From Streblospio benedicti (taxonomy: Eukaryota > Annelida > Polychaeta > Spionida > Spionidae): 64,000 nt of DNA. This document shows positions 42,501-57,500 of the stretch, one piece after another (position 1 is the stretch's first letter; every line of letters begins with the position of its first letter). The stretch spans positions 25,494,877 to 25,558,876 of the forward strand of contig CM032659.1 of the NCBI GenBank assembly GCA_019095985.1, given 5' to 3'. The translations under genes and the position numbers were made by a program. A model generated the notes under the pieces. The model saw nothing but the letters and a program-made list of their open reading frames with translations, was not told the origin of the DNA and made no database searches.

Positions 42501-45500
42501 CTTGCAGCATGCAACTGCTTCCAACACGCGGCGGCGTGCGTGTACGACCCCATCGTGGACCAGTTCAACCGGAGCCTGAACCTGGCAGGCGTGCGTGACG
42601 GCGGGGGGCGCTGTGTGGACTGCCAGCACAACACCACAGGTGACAGACAGCACACGCTCAGGCTTTTGTAAAAGGGCTGTTGTGAAGGGAGGGGGGGCGG
42701 GGTCAGTTTTTCCACTTGCGGGATATCGTCCAAGAAATAGCTCTACAAGTTTTCGCTAAAAATTTCATGTATAATCTTAACAGAAGGTAATGTGGCTCAT
42801 CAAAAACAAGAAGAAGGCTAATAAGTTATCCTTGTCCTAATGCGTATCTCTCTTACAGGCGTGAACTGCGAGCTGTGCTTCCCGCGGTTCTACCGGCCGC
42901 TGGGCGTGCCGCAGTCGTCGCCGGCCGCCTGCGTGCCGTGCGAGTGCAACGGGCCGGGCGTCACCGTCAACCCCGCCACACAGCTGCTTGCCGACTGCGT
43001 GATGAACGAGGAGATCGTCAGGCCGTCAGGCATGGTACGCTGCAGCACACACGGATATGCATAGATCACGCATAGATTAGACGCATTGTATCACTCTAAT
43101 GTGACACACCTCTCAGTGCTGTATGCTGATTGGTGGAGAGCCGATAACAGACAGAGTATATTTTTGCATACACGCACACCTGAGCTGGGTACTTTTCTAA
43201 TGATAACGGAATCGGCCATTAAACGCCATTTTGAAATCGTTGAAATCGTTCGATTTAAATTGGAAGCTCGGGGAATATTGCACACATCTGGGCAGTGAAT
43301 TAATAGTTTCTATACCACTACTAAACATGGTAAATTTCTTCAATATTCATTTAGTTACACATTTGAATATTTGCACACAATTTTGAATAAATGTTTGAAT
43401 ACTCGGTACACTTGGACACCAAAATGACCAAACAGAATCTTGAAGTGTAAATGGCGTTTTGGCACACTGGTTTTACAATGAGGCTGTTGTTGAATTGGAA
43501 CTTGCTCTATTGTTAATTAGGAGACGTCAAAATAAGTGTGGTACCTGATTACTATTCGTGGCTGGTTGTGGCCAGTATGGAACTGGATAATGTCTACTTT
43601 TGTGAGAGAACTGTAGCGATTATTGTTTGATGAGGTCAATTGCAATCAGTTAGGTGGTGCATGTATTTTTAGTCCATCACACCTTTACGCATGGTTGGCT
43701 CCCATGAGTTGATCAAAAACTACCTTATAAATGGGTATCAAGAGGACTGCAATCTTACTAATTTTACCTATAGTTAAGTATTTTTATGTTTTTTGTTTTA
43801 GACTTTGCTGTTTCATTATTTCTGAGTGTTTTTGAAGGGTAGCAATAGCATCTATTTGTAATTGGCCCTATTCTCAGTGTAGATAGTCATCCAAATTGTA
43901 GAATATGGTATTTTAATTAGGTGAATATTATTTTTTTTTTTAAATATTTGATCTACCAAGTGAATATTCAGATATTCTTGACTTCTCTAACAGAGATCCA
44001 GTATACATTCTATCACTCCATAAATACTGGAAAATTGAGCAATCTTTATTCTTATTGGTCAACCAGCATTCTGAACCTAAAAATAGAGTTGAATAGTTGT
44101 TGCATTTTCATTTTTACCTCTCACATCATGTTTTATGTTCATTCTTAGAATTTCTTGTGTAGTGTATTTTATACCATATATACACAATATACTACCCCTA
44201 TATAGTGTGAGACAACCTCTTTGCTAATATTTTCAATGGCCCTCATAAAAAGAGCATTGCCAACCTCCATATAGCAGGGCACAAAATAGAGCCTACCCGG
44301 TGACCCAATGCCGGCTGATTTTAGCCCGGGCTGACTGGTTTCAAAAAATGCACAACCTGATAGGTAGGCTACTTTTTAGGGATTTAATACTTAAATCCAT
44401 TTTTATTAAAGCCGGCTACTTTTCATAGTTGCTGGTCCTGTGGTCCATGAGCAAATTTCATGAGTTTCATACCCTGCATATAGACACCATTTGTGTTGTT
44501 TTCCAGCAACCAGGAGACTGCTACTGCAAGTCCAATGTGACGGGCTCCAAATGTGACAGCTGCAAGCCGGGATTTTATGACCTACAGGCGACCCGAACTT
44601 CCGGCTGTCTCGGTAAGCATCGATTGAAAATGCTATTTATGCTAAATATAGCATGTATAGCTGAACGGAGTCATTTAATCTTATTTGATCTTTCAACTCT
44701 GAATTAATGGTTTAATCAATATGAACCCACATGCTTAGTAAGAAATCTGGCAATGGTCTTCTCGTATATGACCAAAATGCAGCTTTAATCTCAGTTTGCC
44801 AGTTTTGAAAATTAGATTCAAATTGTTAATTTCTCATTTGACGTGTTCTCTCTCAAATGCTCGTCTGTTGGACTGTTCATATCATGTTGTTGCAGACTGT
44901 TTGTGCAACACTGCGGGCACGGTGGCTGCAAACCCTGTGTGTACCAGCGATGCCACCGGCCAGTGCCCATGTAAACAACACGTGCAAAACCGCCAGTGTA
45001 ACGAATGTAAGGACGGATACTACGGACTCAACACCACTCTGCCATTAGGTATGTTGGTCATTACTTGAAATTCTAATGACCACTTTTATTCTTTGAATAT
45101 GGGTTAAGTAATTGTTCTCATTTATTTTATGTTGAGCTGCCTGATAACTGGCAAGCCATCTTTCATAGAAATTTTCAGTGAAAAGATGAAACTGATTTTT
45201 AAGTTTTATCGTGGTATGAAAGCAGCTCAGAAGAAAACGGTTTCGAGTTTGTTTAAGAAAATATTTAAACCTGGGTATTCACTAGTACTTCTGGTGAATT
45301 AAATATGGTTATCTATCCAGTAGAATTGAGGCCCTGGGAGCTAGAAAATATTAAATAAACAGTGACGATATTAAAAAAAATACTTTATTTTTTAACATAT
45401 TTCATTCTTTACATAAAGTGTTTATTTCTTTAGATCAACACACAAAATAAAAGTTAAAACTTTTTTTTTCCAACTGATTCATTTTTACGAACTATAACAA

Positions 45501-48500
45501 TAAATTAACATGCAACAGATTAAGAGATGGTTTTCAGGACACATTCATTTTTTATCCTGAAGGCTGATGTCCAACATATGAACTACAATCTACATTATGT
45601 TCGATGGTGTTTATCCTATACTAGAATTATCTCCTTCTTGGAGAGCTGCCGTTTCCCGTCTCAGTTCCTGGATCACCATGGCAAGTGCCTCGGGATTCAC
45701 TCCACTCTCACAAAGTTTCACACATATTGCTAATGTTTCTGCATCTAGTCCTGTGTTTAGAAGCTTTGAGAGCTCAGATATAGTTTCCATTGTTTCTCGA
45801 GCATTCACCACACTTGATGAGTTTGTAGCCATGTTTTGGATTTGGACAATTAACCAAACTGCATTTAGTTCTCTTAAAGTTTACACGTTCAGTAAATATT
45901 GGACACATTTTTGAAACAGGAGGACATGCACTTCTATATAATCTTACATTCAAAATCCTCTTTCAATTACATTAAATATCTTTGTAATTTTTTAAACTTT
46001 CCAAAATATATGAATAAAATTATATAGTGAACATTTCTATAAAATTGATCTAATAACACGATGTGGAAAAAAAAGCATGTATTATTAATACTTTTGACTC
46101 TATATCAAATAAAGAATTTTTCACAACGCGCTCAAAGGTTTGCATTGTGATATGAATAAAGCCTTCAGTAAACTGTTTCCATTTTAGATTAAAAAAAATG
46201 ATAATCATCTGAAAAGTTTAGTCACTGAATTCGTATAGAAGTGTGAATGCTCATTTTCACTTTAATTTTATGAATATAAGTAGCTTAAAAAATTTAAAAT
46301 GCAAGTGCTGCATATGAATGTAAATTGCTCCCGGACATTCTTCACAATTATCAGTGGCATTCATATATTTGTCTTGGTCTCGGTAACAATTGTAATATTG
46401 TAATGATAAATTTATAAGATTCTAGAGTTCAACAAAAATAACACGTTGCATATTCATTCACTCAATAGAGGCTCTCAATGACTCACGATTTGTAAAAACA
46501 CTCCTCAATATGGTTTAGGGTTGAAAACCATAGAATAGAACTATTTTGGCAATACATATATAATTATATTTCTAGATTTTTACTTTTACATAAATAAAAA
46601 TAAAACAAAAAAAATAGATGTCACATTTTCATACAATCATAAATATTATAGATAAATGGGTTGTATAGATTAAACTATATTTGTTGTTAAAATTAAAATG
46701 CACATTCATAACAATGGTATAGATAAAGCGTCATTACATTACAGTACTGGTAATTGTTTAAAATCACAGATACATATTCAATAGAGTACTCTAAAAGAAT
46801 CCAGATTAATGGCAACATAAGAATCAGACATACAAATGCCTCTATTTTATTATGTACATCTAACATTATGTACCAACATCAGTCTACTGTGCCATTGATT
46901 TATCAGTACACAACAAAGTGATGTGAGAATGTACCATATATGATCATCTAAACATCAATGCCATTTTAGTTTGAAAATTTGTCTTCTTTAATAGGCAGTG
47001 GACATTTACAGGCAGTTGTATTTACATATTACATAAGAATTTCAATGGTTCAGAGTTTGATCAGGACCAAAATTTGGAGTGGGCCTTTTATCTTAAAGAT
47101 AATCTCCACATTTAATATTTATCACACCTATAAATATACCATGCCCTCGTGCTAACTAAAACACAAGGTCATGTGATCTTGCATGATTGAATGATTTTCG
47201 CCAAAGGTACAGTGGGTTTCCAATGGCAGACATCACATTTAACATTGATAAAATAGGAGGCTCTTACGTGCTCCGTGCGAGTTACGTCTGACGAAAATCA
47301 TTCGGTTGACATTTGTTGCGTTCACTTGTTTTGATCGGGCTATACCGACCTCTTATTGCGTAGTATTTAAATTGCTCTAAATATTTTAATATGCTGTTTG
47401 AATGAATGAAACTTTCAAAATACACAGAACATATAATGTTGCTTCTTTACAAGCATATATTTGTTTGGCCACTGAGCATAACCTTTAATGAGCATTGTCC
47501 TTAAGACATGCTAATGTACCCATTAAAGTCCACCTTCAAATTAATACTATTTCAAGAGAGCAAACATGTAGGTGCACGTTTCAGGCTGCCTTGAGTGCGA
47601 GTGTGACAAGGGCGGCTCCTTCAGTGAAGTGTGCAACAAGGACACGGGCCAGTGTCTGTGTCGGCCAAACGTCGGGGGCAGAAAGTGTGACCAGTACGTA
47701 ACCAGCCACTCACAGCATGCTCAGTTACAGTATCTAGATTACAGTATTGCTGAATTAGGAGTGGAAAGGAAATTTGATTTGTCAACAAAGAAAAAAACAA
47801 TATCATTGAGCAGTGCACACCCATCCCGTATATTTTTATGTAGCACAGCTAATAATGAACAAACAGTAGTGTTTGAGGTGTCAAAATAAAGCTACTTAGT
47901 TATATTTTCGTGAGATAAACACAATTTTCACGTTTCAATAAAATGTCATGATCTTGGACGCATTTTGTCAATTGGCTGTAGTTCATAAAATACACAGCTA
48001 GTCCATACATTGTAATTTAAAACATGGTTTGCAATATGTTTGTTTACAAGAAATCTTACTAGAAATTTTCTTTTCACACTTGGACACCAGGAAAACAATC
48101 GTTTTCATGGTAGTAATATTATTTAGTACAAATACTTTTTTGGATGCTATTTTTTTAAAGTAAAAACATACTGGATAGCTGATACAAACAGGAAGGGTGT
48201 GCAAAAGTTGTCAAATAAAATTATAGTGGTCATATATTAAAGTAAAATATGAAGCAGCTGATGAAAATTAAGATACTGAATATTTCTTAAGGATATATTT
48301 GATAACTAAAGCTTTATGAGCCATTGCATTCATAATCATTTGGCACAAATATGAAACTGTGTTTTAAGCACTGTACCATCAGGCCATAAAACCAATGCTG
48401 CGTCTGTTTCAGGCCGCTGGATAACTTCTTCTTCCCGGACGCGCACCACCTGTCGGCAGAGTTTGAGAAGCTCACCCAGTGGGCGTACTGGGCGCACGGG

Positions 48501-51500
48501 TCGTCGCCGGCTTCAAGGGCTTCGGCTACGCACTGGCCAACGTCAACGTACGCACCCGTCACTCAGTCACCAATAACCAGGGACTTTTGGTTCGGGGTTA
48601 AGGAAAGAGAATGATGATAAACGTACATGTGCCATTTGGGAACATTTTGAAATTTTTGTGTGCTCTCAAGTGCATTCTCTGAGACATTTTTAGCATTGAA
48701 TTTTCATATAATACTGTCAGGAATTTTGAACAGAAATTCCCTTTAAAGAAATCTTTTTGAGTGGGGGAAGAGGGGTTGAACACTCATAATACCTGGTTTT
48801 GATGGTAAATGATAATACAGGTGAAGAAGTAACATTAAATGAGGTTTGGTGTATAATAGGATACAGTATTGATGATACTGATGAGCTGTTAAAAATAGGG
48901 TTCTAAATCACTAGAAATTGTAAAACTAATGTCCATCCTTGGCTGCTGCGGTGACGGTAGATCACCGCCTGAGATGCACTGCACACCCACTTAGTGCATT
49001 TTGATATTTAAACCATCGTAGCACAGCTATTAATGAACCCATGATGTGTCAAAACAAAGCTACTTACTTTACTTTTTGTAAGATAAACACAATTTTTATG
49101 ATTCATTAAAATTACAAGATATATGGTGCAATTTATTATGGCATAACGTACGCACACCCATCCAGTAGGCAGCGATGATATGTGATTTGAACATGTTAAC
49201 TTACCTTAGATCTAATACTAGAAATTTTCTTTTTACACTTTGGCACCAGTGTTCATGGTAGTAATATCATGATTATGCTATTCATTTGAAGTCTAACTAT
49301 TTTATTTAAATAACACACAAAGTGGGTGTGTACACGAGCCCCCTGTAACCAGATCTCTGATATTGGCGGGCGTGTGTTTGTTTTAGACGACGGCGCAGGC
49401 GACTCTGACGATCCCGACGCGCGTCACGTTCTCTGAGTCGTACTTCCTGCTGCTGCGCCCACCGAAACACCGCCCCGTCACCGGCACGCTCCTGCTCCAG
49501 ATATTCTGTGAGTGGTGCTTGCCGCCTTTTTCAAATATAGACAAAATAGCTCACAGTAAACAGAATTTTATTTTATGTAGGTGATTTTTTAACATACGCA
49601 ATTACTTTAGGTTATGTTGTGGCTACAATCTACAACCAAATAATTAATCTTAGTAATTTACTGTAGGTTAGTTTATTGTTATCACATGTTGTTTTGTGAC
49701 TTTGTCAACACATGAAAAGTGGGATGGTGTACATGTAATGCTTGTTTTGGCTGTTTTGAGGACTTGTTTTTTCTGTACAACCAGGTTAACTTTTGCATTG
49801 ACATGTGTGCAGGAAAGGTGAAAAATAAAGTATCCTTGAAACACAGATGCCCATCATTAAATCACATCAGTGTTTGTATCTACTTAAAAGAACATCTGAC
49901 AACTTATTATTATGAATGCTTACATGACTAGAATTAGTTTGAAATAGTGTTTGTTCTCTACTATTTTTGTTCACATTTCGTGCATGTGAAAAAAGGGGGA
50001 CGGTAATACAAATTACTTTGATTCCGCGTGATAAAAATTGGTCTGCTCAGTTCTTATGTGGGCCTCTTCCCACTGATGTTTTTGCTGCATTCCGATGCAA
50101 ACTTCCAATGTAAAAAATACATTTGCATTCTCGATAATGCTTTGAAAGTCCTTTTTTTAACATTGCACAAGGATTAAAGCTCAAAATACAAAATTAAGAA
50201 AGCTGTTCAGTCTCAAGCAAAGCTTAAATGTAGTTAATCTTTTTTGTAAGACAGAACTGCAATGTAAATCCCCCAAAACATGACATTGGTGCTAAATAGA
50301 AGCGACATTGCTCTATCAGCTCTGCAAAAGACGGGGTCGATCAACCTGCCTGCGTGTGCTGCGTCCAACATGTGGTGCTACTACCAGCTGCCCACACCGT
50401 TCACCATCCAGAAGGGCCTGGCCTACACCATCACCGTCTCACTCTCAGCTGACGCATTCATGGTAGGCACACATTCTGTATGTCTGTCAATGCTAAACGT
50501 GGAGGTAAGCAGCGGGATTTGAGTTTGGACTGACTTGTACCTATCCCGGGCCATGGTCATATTGATTATTGATCATACGAAACATGTGCCAAATAACGTT
50601 AAATGCTATTTATTTTTAGACAACACCTATGCACATGTAAGTTCTTATGGGTGAGCAGACAGTGTAGGAAATGTATGCCTGTTAATGTTTTTTCATTTGT
50701 GCAATTATTTGGCATCTCCTATCGCCATATCTCATGTGTTTCAACATGAGCTGTATGTAGCCATGATCCAGTGGCCCATGTGGTAGCACAAGTTTTCACA
50801 AAAGTGCAAACAAATGTGTGCCATTTATTTTGCCTTTGATATATGTTTCTAGTCTGGCGAATATTCCCCTGTAAAAATGGGCTTTTCAACCCATGGGTAA
50901 TTAAGTAACCATGGAATATTATAATGTCCAAATAAGTAAAAGTATTGATTTTTCCTTTGACGCAAGTCCATGAATGACCTGTCCTCTCTAAAAATAGGCT
51001 TTTTAACGCATGGGTAGATATGGTAACACGGAAAATATGTTGCAATGTAAAAGAGATTCTTGTAGATGGACATCTCCATGAATGACCTGTCATACATATA
51101 AAACCCATGATGCAATGATTGGGCTCGCCCTTTTCTGCAAATTAAGTTGCCAGTTCAAAGCAAGAGAGTGGAGTTCAAATGAGCGCTCATCTTCAGAAAG
51201 CTGTTGAAAGCCTGGGTCGTGAACTCTCAAAAATTACTGGTCCACCCAAAAAGACAGGTGTCACAGATGTCCCTGCAAAAGCCATAAATGCAGCTTCCTA
51301 TAACGTTTGTGTATGTTGTTTGTACAGGACCAGGTGGTGGCCTTGCCGATAGAGTTCACCAACATGACCCTGTTGATGGCCACTCTCGGCAGCCAGGTGG
51401 CAGCCACCTCATTCATGGCCAGCTGTGATGTCATCAGAAACGTCAATACGTAAGTAGAAGCTGTGATTAGCTATTGGTCATTCCATCAGCAATTGCTGCT

Positions 51501-54500
51501 AGTGTCATACTCAATATGATTGGTCAATACGAAGTAAATGTCCGATGTGACGTCTCAAGAAGATTACTCTTGTAAAAATGCACAATCTTTTATCATCAGA
51601 CAAAACAATGCTTTAATATGAGATGTAATGTAGAAATTCTCATGAAACTTTATGCCCCCTGCACCCTCCCCCCACCTGGATCTGCCTATGGGAAACTGTC
51701 ATTTGTCTTGGTAAGACTCTCGCTGACATCCCACCAGCTTCGTCAGGCTAAATGCAAAACTCCTCCCAGTGTTCAAATCTTGCCAAGATAAAAAGACAAC
51801 TTCCAAAAGGCACCGATCTGCTCCCTCATGAGCCTTACTGCTGTCAGGGTGCCGGCGGTGTGTGAGGCAGCGCTGTTCTCTCTGTCGGCTCACTACTACA
51901 ACGGGGCGTTACCATGCGACTGCCACCCGCTGGGCAGCAACTCGTCCATACCGTGCACCAAGTTTGGCGGCGCGTGCAGCTGTAAGCCGGGCGTGTGGAC
52001 ACGCACCTGTGGACAGTGCCAGCTCGAGTTCTACCAGCTCACACAGACCGGCTGCATCCGTGAGTCGCTGCCACTACTCCGTTGTTTGTGCAAATTTACA
52101 GTTAGAATTTAGATAGCTTTTAAAGATCGGTGATTGTCTGACATGACAGGGTTTGAGATATTAGTGGCAGCCCTGTAGTCTGTTGCTGCCTGAAAACTGG
52201 CTAGGCTGGTAGTTTTTGCCTGTTGGTAGCGTAATAGGCTACCTGTTGTTTTTGGCAGGTGCATTATTACATGTATTAATTTGGTATTTTTAAAGTTGTA
52301 CAACATGTACATGTGCATCTAAAACATCAAGCTCAATGTGCACTGCAGATGTCACTTACGTCATCATTGACTGTCAGTGTCTAGTATTTTCCCCTCTCCA
52401 ATGTGACATTGATCTCTGTGGCTCCAATGTTGGGCTACCTAATTTCGGCTCGCACGACCTGATAATCAAACTAAGTAGATCTGATGTCTACTGCCTTTAA
52501 TATCAATGCTCATGTCAAACCCTACATCAATTTCCGTTCAAATTCATCATAGCTGTAGACATTGTCATTTAAGCATTCCCTTCCTCATGGTAACCGCATG
52601 TTTGTAGCGTGCAACTGTACGAGTGAGAACAAGATCTGCGAGCAGGGGAGCGGTCAGTGCGTGTGTCCCCCCAACGTGGAGGGCCGGCAGTGTGACCGGT
52701 GCCAGGCGCACAACTGGAACTGGGACGCGGCACGGGGCTGTGAGCCGTGTGCCTGCAGCACCGTGGGCTCCATCACACTGCAGGTACGCAGCTTGTGATC
52801 GATGGCATCGAAGGAAACGTAGTGAAATTTGAACATATGTATTCTCCCCAGGGAGTTGAGAAAGATATAGTGTGACAACACTCTCTACGAGAGGTCAAGT
52901 TTGTTTTTGTTTTTTTTTTTTTTTTTTTAATTATATTTTGTATCATTGTATTAGATAAATTATTTTGATGATAAATGGTATAATATAATGAATATCTAAT
53001 TTTCATATATTTTTTATGAATCGTGCTTCTTCAAAGTGACCTCTCTACTAAAATGTCTCATATGTTTCCCGTCACGTGACCAGAATGAACCAGGTCGTTC
53101 CCAAGTGAAATATTGAGACAACAAGTAATGTTTGGTTGTCCTGTTTGGTTTTGTTCACTTCAATGGTGCATAAGGCAGCTTCTATACTGACAAAATATAA
53201 TTTTGGACACGTTTACAGCATATTATCACTAAAATCAAAATGTCAAAGCCAGAGAATGAGAACGTTATGCTCTGATTTTATTCTAAATAGAAAGTTTGAT
53301 TACTTTGCCTATCAACTTGTTTTAGAATAGTTATGCATTTAATAAATATACATCATAGGTTGCTTATCCACATGTGTAAATGATATTATTAGAATCAAAA
53401 TGCTTTATTATACATTCTTTCGTAATGAAAGAGGATTCCCGGTATATTTTCGAATTTCAAGTTTTAAATTTTCCGACTGGTTTGGCAGAAATTGCACACA
53501 CGCAAATCAAGATGATAGTGTGATTGTGGAACGCAAGTCATTGGCTGGTACCGGATTTTTTGAGAGAGGCTTCCTTCGGAAGCAATGGTACTAGTACAGA
53601 GGAACCACTATTTTATAAAATAATAGCCTCTCGTAGAGAGTGGTGTGTACAAAGGATGCCAATCACACTGCAGGTACACAGCCTGGGTGTAATCGATGGC
53701 GTTGAAGGAACGTAGTGAAATATATCATATGTATGCTCGCCGGGCAGTTGGAGAAAGATATAGTGTGATTAGGGGATGTCAATGACCTGGTGTAGATGTA
53801 AAGTCGCTAGAACATGACACACTGAAATCGCAACTGTAAATAACCACATTTACATTTGCATTTTTATACATTGAATATCTGTGTGAGTCAATGTGATGTT
53901 TAATAAAGTTCATCATGCTGATGATTCCTTTTTTTATGTCTACTGCAGTGAAAAAAATTGTTACTTACTGGTATGTAGGCCTCTAAATGGGGTGTGATAA
54001 TACGTGCTGTATTCCTGGGTCCATTTTTCAATGCATTCCAAAAGGTTCATGGGTCATGTTTTATTATGTTGTCCATATAGAAGTAATGTGTGTGCGTCCG
54101 TGGATAAGGATTTTCAACGGGTATTAATCACTTATCAGGTTAAAATTGCTCAAAAACGCTCAAACACGCAGTGTCAGGATGAACCCATGTTCACATACGG
54201 TAGAACCTCTCTATTAAGACCACTTGTAGGACCAATGGAGAGGTGGTCATTATATGGAAGTTCCTACTATAATAATTTTTTAGGATTGGGACCAAGAAAA
54301 GTGGTCTTACTATAGAGGTGGTCTTGTTATAGAGGTGGTCTTCATTGGGGGTTCTACTGTACTGACTTGTTTGTGTGCAGTGTAACCAGACGGACGGCCA
54401 CTGCAGCTGTAAGCCGGGCATCAACAGTGCCAAGTGCGACTCATGCGCTGCAGAGTTCAAGAACTTCGGCTACTTCGGCTGTGAGAACTGTGCGTGTAAC

Positions 54501-57500
54501 ACCGACGGCAGCGCTAGCTTCGTGTGCGACCCCGCATCTGGACAGTGTCCGTGTAAGGTAAGTGTCTGGCCAGTATTATATACATGTAGTCTGGGTAAAT
54601 GGCACCCAAATCCATTAGAATAGTGCTGTCTGACAAAGTAAGATTTTTGGCATGCAGCTTCATTCAGAATCTACTTAGGCTAGGCTTCAAAAGATTTGAC
54701 CTCATTTTACCTCTGAATTTCAAGATGGCCACTGATGAACCAAAATGCTAAAGTATTGAATTGTTGAGTGCACTGTTTTTATCATATCTTTCTAGAACAA
54801 TACCGAGAGCATGAAGTGCGACAAATGTCAGCCGGGCTCGTTCTATCTGCACAGTTCGCACGAGTTTGGCTGTCTGGACTGCATCTGTATGGGCATCACC
54901 ACCAACTGCCGCAGTACCAGCTTGCAGGTACACCAGCTATACGTCCAAAATTGTCACATACGAGCCCATAGTCATGTGAAAGTTCACTTTGTAATGTAAA
55001 TATATTGAATATATTCAAAATAAACTACACTGAAGAGACTTCACTAATGAAACTGAACACAACAGCCCAAATCAAACGCATACTGAAACATGTTTGGTGT
55101 GCTATTAGTAATTCTTTTTCTAATTCCTGTAAAAGTCCTCTTCCTAATATGGATGTATTAAATATGTTCAAAATAAGTTATTGCTAGTAGAGATTTTTAA
55201 TCACAATAGCCCCACAAAAATGAAAACCGCTTTTTTTAAACATATTTGGTATGATATTGGCAATTTCTTCTAGAATCTACATTCTTAACTACAGTGAAAA
55301 TATCACCAGATCTCAATTAAAGTTATAGCGGTTTTCTCTCAACTGCCCCCCATGTTTTCAGCTGGGTGAGACGGTGGTTCCCGAGCTGACCGTTGGTCAG
55401 AACGCGACGTCCGCATGGAGCGTGGTCAGTGACGCCGGTCAGCCGCTCCCAGGCACCACCCCCACTGTGGTCAGTGTGAACGGTCAGCAGATGGCTCAGG
55501 TCAGTCTATGTAGCGGTAGCGTGGTTGTGAATGAGTGCAAGCATAGATTAAACATGGAAAAAAAACTACATCTGACATGTTAGTACATTTTATTGCCACA
55601 TCACATAGTGGACATGTCAAAACCCCATGAAAATGAAATATTTTGGTGGTAAAATGGTAGCCATGCACCACTGTGCCCCCGGTTTGGATTTGTCTCTGTC
55701 TATGGTTAATTGTTGCTATTTGAGATTGGAATCAATTGAAATTCATTTGTAGCACAGGTTTTTGTTAGTATTTGGCTTTTATAATCAGCAGGGTGTCTGT
55801 GGGTGTCTTAAGTGAATTGGAGCAGAATGTTGTTTCATAGGTTTGTATATTCTTGTGGCTATTTGGAATAGTTTCACCTTTTTATTGACTTTTTAAATTT
55901 TGTACAATTTCTTCTACATTTTGTAATAATATTTTATATATTTATAAGAAAGTGTACACAATTAAAAAATTGAAAAATTCAATAGAGATTTCGAAACATT
56001 ACGGCATATTAACTTGTCACTGTTTGTTTGGAAAATTAAATACATGGACCAGATTTCATTACATGTTAAATTATCAACGGTGTTCTCTCATCTACAGTTT
56101 CCATGTCGGCAGCATTGTCCTGTATATTACCACACGCTCTGTTCTCTATAATGTCTACCTCCAAAGGCTCTGCTACAGGCGCCCTGACCGCGTGCACAAG
56201 TTTGTCCCAGAACAGTCTCTGTCCATCGTCATCTTCTGTCCATTCAATGTAGGTTTTCGTTTCGAGTAAAGTCTTCAGTATTTTGGAAACCCCGTCCATG
56301 GGTAGAGGCTCGAGAAGCACCAGGAGCAGGACGTCTTTGCCATTGAAGAACAGCTTGTTATGCGCCATCATCATCTCAAAGTGGCACCAAGTGCTTTTCA
56401 GAAAGTTTGGCGATACAATCAGTATCGTGTGCCGGCTGCTTTCAATGCCCTCGATGATGGACTCTTGGATGTTCTTGCCGCCCTCAAACTCTCTCTCATG
56501 AATACAAAGCTTAATTCCGTGTTGTTCTTCAAGCTCAGGCACCAGTGTATACTGAACCCAATCACGATCCCCGTCGTTGTATGATACAAACGCATCGTAA
56601 GTGTATGTCATTTCGGTTCTATTTCTGGCCTTGGCTTTTTTCCGTCTTGCTAATAGAAATATTCGATAGCGGATCCACCAGCGTTTTTGGTAGAGACAAA
56701 TGCACGTGGCACCCAAAAGAAAACTGACAGGAATGCTGATGCCAACGGACAAATATATGTAGAAGTTTTCTCCTCTGCACATGTCTTGTAGATCTGAGTG
56801 GGTGAGTGCTGACATCTGAATCCTCGTCAATTGTTTGTTTGTGCACAGGATATTGTCTTTATCTTTAATGTTGATCCTGCTATGGGCTTCAAACAGAACC
56901 CATTTGATGAAATCTTTGTTCGTACAAATGCATAGGAAATTATTATTTGATAAATAAATGTCCAACTTTAGATGTCAGGGAAGATGTTGAATTTTTTTCT
57001 TGAGCTATGTTATTGAGTGCATTCGTGACAGATGACGGAAGAGTTTCCAGCTCATTATTGCTTAGATCAAGCCATCTTAATCTAAGATTGCTAAACAGGG
57101 AAACTTCAAAATCCCTAATATGGTTGTTTGACAAATTAAGATATCTGAGTTTGTCTAAATCTTTAAATATATACTTTGGTATATTTGTGATTTTGTTAGA
57201 AGATAAATATATTCTATGCAGATCTGGCATTCCTTGAAATACGTCTGATTGATTTTCAAGTGATATGTGATTATTGGAAAGGTCAAGAAGTATGACATTC
57301 GGAAAGTTAGTCCCAAAATTTCTACTTATTTTTTCTAAACCTATTTTTGACATCCTTAATAGAAATAGTTTTCTTAGTCCTCTTATATCAGATTGTATTA
57401 ATTTTGCAAAGTTGCGATAGCTAAGCTTTTCATTTTGCGAGAGGTTTATGTTCCAAATATTATTTTGTGAATTGAAACATACTTGCTTATTCGACCACAA

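Larger units (their letters stand above)
45049..47584 (+). other. laminin intron 7, hosts MZT1
   Basis: 2.5 kb. MZT1 lies at 45611-45832 on the minus strand. The remaining 45.9-47.5 kb is AT-rich and shows no gene. Confidence 0.8.
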
